11,712 nucleotides of DNA from NCBI GenBank assembly GCA_947302895.1, contig CAMYWU010000020.1, positions 1 through 11,712 on the forward strand, read 5' to 3'. The notes beneath the pieces are model-generated. The model was not told the DNA's origin. It saw nothing but the letters and a program-made list of their open reading frames with translations, and searched no databases. Source of the stretch: an uncultured Clostridia bacterium (GTDB lineage Bacteria; Bacillota; Clostridia; Oscillospirales; Acutalibacteraceae). Below, in pieces: positions 8,503 through 11,712 of the stretch (its first letter is position 1; the number at the start of each line of letters is the position of its first letter). The position numbers were made by a program, and so were the translations under genes.

Positions 8503-9026
8503 TATTTCTCCTTAAAGGAAAGTAATTTATCTCTGTAATACTCGTATTGTTTTTGCCTTGCTTTGATTTCAGCGGGAATACCCTCGCTGAAATCATTACA
8601 GAGCTTATCAAAACGGTCAAGAATAGACACAATGTGTTTCTGTTCTTCAAGTGAAGGAACAGGAATGACAAGTTGCTCAAGAGCTGTTCTCGGCAATCGT
8701 GGTATACTCGACTTTCTGACCTGCGACATAATATTTGATTGTTTAGACATTAAAACATAGTATAAAAACCTGTTGTTAAGTTCTTTAGGACAATCAAATG
8801 TATAACAATCATCAGCAGCCCAAAAATCAACATAACTATATCCGATTTCACCAGCTGCTCCCGCTGCAATAACAAAAGCAGTATTTGCATTTCGATTATA
8901 ACTGTCATAACAACCCAATGGTGTTAAGCTATTCTGATAAACAGGATATTTTCCATTTTCGTTAAGTTGCTTTCTAACTACTCTTGTGCCTCTTATTATT
9001 GTTGCTATCTCTGAAAGTTTGAGCCA

Positions 9027-9038
9027 CTTTAACGCTTT
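9027..9038 (-). repeat. AAAG-flanked 8-bp segment at the hsdS frame break
   Basis: The minus strand reads AAAG-CGTT-AAAG (9038-9027) exactly where the hsdS frame is lost. Removing one AAAG plus the CGTT between (8 bp) restores one open frame reading EGAVKWLKLSEI across the junction. Adding a single base would also restore the frame. This marks either a short insertion by slippage or a base deletion nearby. Confidence 0.5.
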
Positions 9039-9134
9039 ACTGCGCCTTCTCTCTCTACTTTAATAAGTTGTGAACACTCATCTTCGCCGAAAGAAAGGAT
9101 TGCATCTCTATAGTATTCATACTGTTTTTGACGA

Positions 9135-9166
9135 GCTGTAAGCTCTGCTGTAAGCTCTGCTGTAAG
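9135..9166 (-). repeat. 12-bp tandem repeat encoding TAEL in the HsdS central helix
   Basis: On the plus strand GCTGTAAG occurs three times (9135, 9147, 9159) separated by CTCT, so the period is 12 bp and there are about 2.7 copies. On the coding strand this is CTTACAGCAGAG twice plus a partial copy, giving LTAELTAELTA at residues 162-172. In EcoR124I, the number of TAEL repeats at this place changes the length of the gap between the two half-sites. Copies can be gained or lost in whole-codon units. Confidence 0.88.
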
Positions 9167-9734
9167 CAGCGTGAAAGAGTCCAAAATATGGACTATTTCG
9201 CGCTGTATCAGTAGGTCTGGCAACGGAATCTTAAAGGCAGAATACACACCTATCCACAGCCTTTTATGTTCATCGGACGAAAATCCAATTTTTCCCATAA
9301 TATGATAAACATACCGAAGTGAAGCAACTTTCTCTTTTGCAGTCAAAATCTTCATAGCAGATGATTTAACTTTAAAAGGAAAATCCACCCACTTAAATGA
9401 ACCAGTAAAATCGTCAAATATTATTACGGGATTTTCTTTAGAAGCATTATATATTCCGTCAGTTTCATTGGTGTATCCAAGAATAAATGTTTGTCCTGCA
9501 GTAAGAACGGGTATATCATAACTATCATCATAATTTGTGCTATGAACTATATACTTTGTTGGTTGTTCATACTCAACAACTTCTCCTATTGAAACATGTT
9601 TTATTCCATTAGGACTACATTCTTTTATTAATTCATCAAGCTTTTTCATATTTAATCCTTCAATTTCAAACTTTTGTATAATGTTTGCTCGTAACCATTT
9701 TCAATTATCTTGTGATAAACACTGTCAAGTTCAG

Positions 9735-10313
9735 TTATTGTTTTGTATAAACCGTTATTATTTGCATTTTCTTTAGCTTTTTTTGAATTTCATCGCCTGT
9801 TATCTTCAATTCTGTAATGCCATTTTGTTTTTTATTGTATTCGTCAAAAGTATTTACGAACACTTTTTGTTGATATAATTTGAACAACAAAACTTTATAT
9901 GCTCTTATAAAATTACCAACCGCTTCACCGGCATCGTTATCCCAAAGCACATTTATTTCAGTAGCGTATTTTTCGAGCATTTCACATTTTGATAATAATA
10001 TATTTTGCTTTTCCGTATCTAACGGCTCATTAATAGCAAATATCATATCGCATAAATATGTCGTATTTGTAAGCCAACTGAATTGTAACGATAAACTAAA
10101 ATGCAAATTTTTATCATCAACAATATGCTTTCTGTTGTTTTCAAATAGATTAAGTAAATCTTTTGCTATTAAGTATTTTTCTAAACGCCTATCAAATAAA
10201 CTTTGTTTATTACTAATTCTTATCTGCTTGTTCGACTGAAACAAGGCAATTATGGCAATAGCAACAGATATAACAGATACCCAAAAACTTGGCTCGTGGA
10301 AAGCTTTAAGCAT
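9735..10313 (-). CDS. Small membrane-anchored protein of unknown function; 0-frame product, with probable -1 extension to 9652
   Basis: I do not recognise the family. The 192-residue zero-frame product has one N-terminal membrane segment (about residues 10-26, FWVSVISVAIAIIALFQ) and no cleavage site, followed by a basic helical region SNKQ...RRLEKYLIAKDLL and a largely helical cytosolic body. It would sit as a single-pass anchor with the body inside. Start ATG 10313 lies 2 bases after the hsdM stop, with GAGGG in the end of hsdM. At codons 178-179 the message has C AAA AAA AG; the zero frame ends 14 codons later. A -1 shift there gives 41 further residues, starting AKENANNNGLYKTITELD and ending KSLKLKD, to a TAA at 9654-9652, two bases before hsdS. 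Total length would then be 220 residues. The tight spacing argues that the longer form is the intact protein. Confidence 0.75.
   Translation of the reverse strand: MLKAFHEPSFWVSVISVAIAIIALFQSNKQIRISNKQSLFDRRLEKYLIAKDLLNLFENNRKHIVDDKNLHFSLSLQFSWLTNTTYLCDMIFAINEPLDTEKQNILLSKCEMLEKYATEINVLWDNDAGEAVGNFIRAYKVLLFKLYQQKVFVNTFDEYNKKQNGITELKITGDEIQKKLKKMQIITVYTKQ
9777..9783 (-). other. A AAA AAG slippery heptamer (candidate -1 frameshift site)
   Basis: In the zero frame of the small membrane gene the codons are CAA-AAA-AAG, which contain the classical X XXY YYZ heptamer A AAA AAG used in dnaX. An AGGCGA sequence about 8 bases upstream weakly resembles the internal Shine-Dalgarno that stimulates dnaX shifting. 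I see no strong hairpin in the 40 bases downstream. The site also sits in a run of seven A's, so a one-base deletion or transcriptional slippage would give the same picture. Confidence 0.55.
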
Positions 10314-10315
10314 AA

Positions 10316-11712
10316 TTATCCCTCAATTTCAGCAATGATTTTATCAATCTCTGTTCTTAAAGTTTCTTCTTTTGCAACGATTTCTTTAATGCGGGCGTTA
10401 AGCTCGGTAATATCAATCTTTTCCCTTGTATCCTCCTGCTCAACATAGGTGGAAACGGAGAGGTTGTATTCCTGCTCCCTGATTTCCTCATACGGAACAA
10501 GGCGGGCAAAATAATCCACATCCTCGCGGGTAAAAACCTCGGATACGATTTTGCTGATATTTTCTTCCGTCAGCTTGTTGGAATTCGTTACCTTAACGCA
10601 CTCTTTGGAAGCGTCAATAAAGAGAGTTTTATTGTCTGTTTTTGACTTCTTCAGCACCATAATGCAGGTTGCAATAGAGGTGCCGAAAAACAGATTATCG
10701 GGAAGCTGAATAATGCAATCAATATAGTTGTTATCTATCAAATACTGTCTGATTTTCTTTTCAGCACCACCGCGATACATAATACCGGGAAAGCATACTA
10801 TTGAAGCAACTCCGTTTGTTGCAAGCCAAGAGAGAGAATGCATAATAAAAGCATAGTCCGCTTTTGACTTCGGCGCTAAAACTCCCGCAGGTGAAAAACG
10901 AAGGTCATTTATTAATAACGGGTTTTCATCACCTTCCCATTTTAATGCGTATGGTGGATTTGAGACAATTACCTCAAAGGGTTCATCATCCCAATGCTGA
11001 GGCGAAATTAAAGTATCTTCATTTGCAATATTGAATTTATCATAATCAATATCGTGAAGAAACATATTAATTCGGCAAAGGTTATATGTTGTTATATTAA
11101 TTTCCTGACCGAAAAAGCCCTGATGAACATTATCCTTACCGAGTATTTTTGCAGATTTCAAAAGCAATGAACCCGAACCGCAGGCAGGGTCATAAACCTT
11201 GTTAACTTCTTTCTTTCCGATAACAGCAATTCTTGTCAGAAGCTCTGAAACCTCCTGCGGAGTAAAAAACTCACCGCCCGATTTTCCTGCGTTGCTTGCA
11301 TACATTCCCATTAAGTACTCATATGCATCTCCGAAAGCGTCAATAGTGTTATTTTTAAACTCTCCGAGATTCATATCTCCGATACCATTAAGTAATTTAA
11401 CAAGCTTTTCATTTCTCTTAGCGACTGTTCCGCCGAGTTTATTTGAGTTAACATCAATATCATCAAACAATCCTGCAAAATCACTTTCACTCAAATGACC
11501 TTTTGCCGATTCTTCAATATGACGGAATACTCTTTCAAGCGTTTCGTTGAGGTTTTCATCATTAGGAGCTTTCTTGCGCACATTAACAAATAATTCCGAC
11601 GGCAGAATAAAGAAACCCTTTGTGTTAACAAGGTCTTCTCTTGCGTCTTCTGCTTCTTCATCAGGCAACAAAGCATAATCAAAATCAACTGCACCTGAAG
11701 CTCTTTCACCGT
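10316..11712 (-). CDS. hsdM: Type I DNA methyltransferase subunit HsdM (N-terminus beyond the window)
   Basis: N6-adenine methyltransferase subunit of the M2S/R2M2S complex; it protects host DNA at sites chosen by HsdS. The frame is open from the window edge (GERASGAVDFDYALLPDEE) through 465 codons to TAA at 10318-10316. Roughly the first 50-80 residues are missing compared with family members near 520. Seen: GGEFFTPQEVSELL (SAM-domain entry); motif I DPACGSGSLLL starting at 11191; catalytic motif IV NPPY (10960-10949); a GGAEKKIRQYLIDN segment; and PDNLFFGTSIATCIMVLKK. The C-terminal coiled-coil (ARIKEIVAKEETLRTEIDKI) contacts HsdS in relatives. This core gene is not interrupted in the window, so methylation could persist if HsdS works. 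The operon promoter lies outside. Confidence 0.95.
   Translation of the reverse strand, partial: GERASGAVDFDYALLPDEEAEDAREDLVNTKGFFILPSELFVNVRKKAPNDENLNETLERVFRHIEESAKGHLSESDFAGLFDDIDVNSNKLGGTVAKRNEKLVKLLNGIGDMNLGEFKNNTIDAFGDAYEYLMGMYASNAGKSGGEFFTPQEVSELLTRIAVIGKKEVNKVYDPACGSGSLLLKSAKILGKDNVHQGFFGQEINITTYNLCRINMFLHDIDYDKFNIANEDTLISPQHWDDEPFEVIVSNPPYALKWEGDENPLLINDLRFSPAGVLAPKSKADYAFIMHSLSWLATNGVASIVCFPGIMYRGGAEKKIRQYLIDNNYIDCIIQLPDNLFFGTSIATCIMVLKKSKTDNKTLFIDASKECVKVTNSNKLTEENISKIVSEVFTREDVDYFARLVPYEEIREQEYNLSVSTYVEQEDTREKIDITELNARIKEIVAKEETLRTEIDKIIAEIEG

Larger units (their letters stand above)
8502..9649 (-). pseudogene. hsdS: Type I R-M specificity subunit HsdS, split by a frameshift between its two halves
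   Basis: HsdS recognises a bipartite DNA site through two target-recognition domains (TRDs) separated by conserved helices. Half one (9649-9029, 206 residues) contains TRD1 (about 1-150) and helix CR1 with TAELTAELTARQKQYEYYRD (163-182), ending at TAA. Half two, in the next frame from about 9029, reads KWLKLSEIATIIRGTRVV, TRD2, IPVPSLEEQKHIVSILDRFD, and CR2 with KARQKQYEYYRDKLLSF, stopping at 8504-8502. No ATG, GTG or TTG precedes TRD2 in its frame; the first, TTG 8918, would lose about 37 TRD2 residues. So half two is probably untranslated without a frameshift. Half one alone resembles the half-size S subunits that can dimerise. Start ATG 9649 has AAGGAT six bases upstream. The TRDs give no readable target sequence. 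Confidence 0.88.

Noticed and set aside
8502..8918. Independent 138-residue gene for the second HsdS half
   Set aside because: Its only start is a TTG inside TRD2 without a ribosome site; the homologous sequence continues upstream to about 9029, so it is the second half of a broken hsdS.
8529..9133. The matching RQKQYEYYRD segments (9133-9104 and 8558-8529) as a possible invertible or recombining hsdS cassette
   Set aside because: They are the normal CR1/CR2 repeats in the same orientation; no second hsdS, inverted copy or site-specific recombinase is in the window.
1..11712. CRISPR arrays, tRNA/rRNA genes, transposases, phage integrase or attachment sites
   Set aside because: I saw no regularly spaced repeats, no tRNA-like cloverleaf and no recombinase coding sequence.

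Overview
The window looks like a chromosomal segment of a Gram-positive Clostridia-type bacterium, most likely a gut Oscillospiraceae/Ruminococcaceae relative. This rests on strong AGGAG ribosome binding sites, moderate-to-low GC, a PgcA-type phosphosugar mutase, a LUD-domain 'lactate utilization' protein, and an intergenic repeat whose style I associate with that group. The taxonomic call is inference; no rRNA gene is present.

Left part (1-3831), housekeeping. A phosphoglucomutase/phosphomannomutase gene reads leftward off the window edge. It diverges from comM (YifB-type AAA+ ATPase) across a 109-bp gap. Both sides of that gap carry near-consensus sigma-A promoters, and their -35 boxes share the same few bases. 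After comM comes a structured intergenic repeat of about 115 bp, then a small LUD-domain gene, then a strong bidirectional terminator that also closes the operon converging from the right.

Right part (3833-11712), a type I restriction-modification operon. All genes are on the minus strand and are separated by 2 to about 17 bp or overlap by a few bases. In transcription order they are hsdM (5' end outside the window), a small membrane-anchored protein of unknown function, hsdS, a class III nucleotide-cyclase-fold protein, a KilA-N DNA-binding protein, and hsdR. HsdM methylates, HsdS gives target specificity, and HsdR translocates and cleaves. The three extra genes are co-transcribed passengers or accessory defence components. 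The membrane-anchored and cyclase-like genes are visibly AT-richer than the left part, which suggests acquired DNA.

Three reading frames in this operon are interrupted. hsdR breaks between its two motor lobes near 5254-5259. hsdS breaks exactly between its two target-recognition halves near 9027-9038. The small membrane gene breaks at a classical A AAA AAG slippery heptamer at 9777-9783, where a -1 shift extends the protein by 41 residues to a stop just 2 bp before hsdS. All three breaks need the same correction (+1 base or a -1 slip). The possibilities are a decaying restriction system, programmed frameshifting (best case at the heptamer), or single-base deletions in the consensus. HsdS also carries the tandem TAEL-type repeat known from EcoR124I to set the spacer length of the recognition site.

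The most unusual content is the combination of a cyclase-fold gene, a KilA-N gene and a possibly frameshift-regulated membrane protein inside a type I R-M operon.
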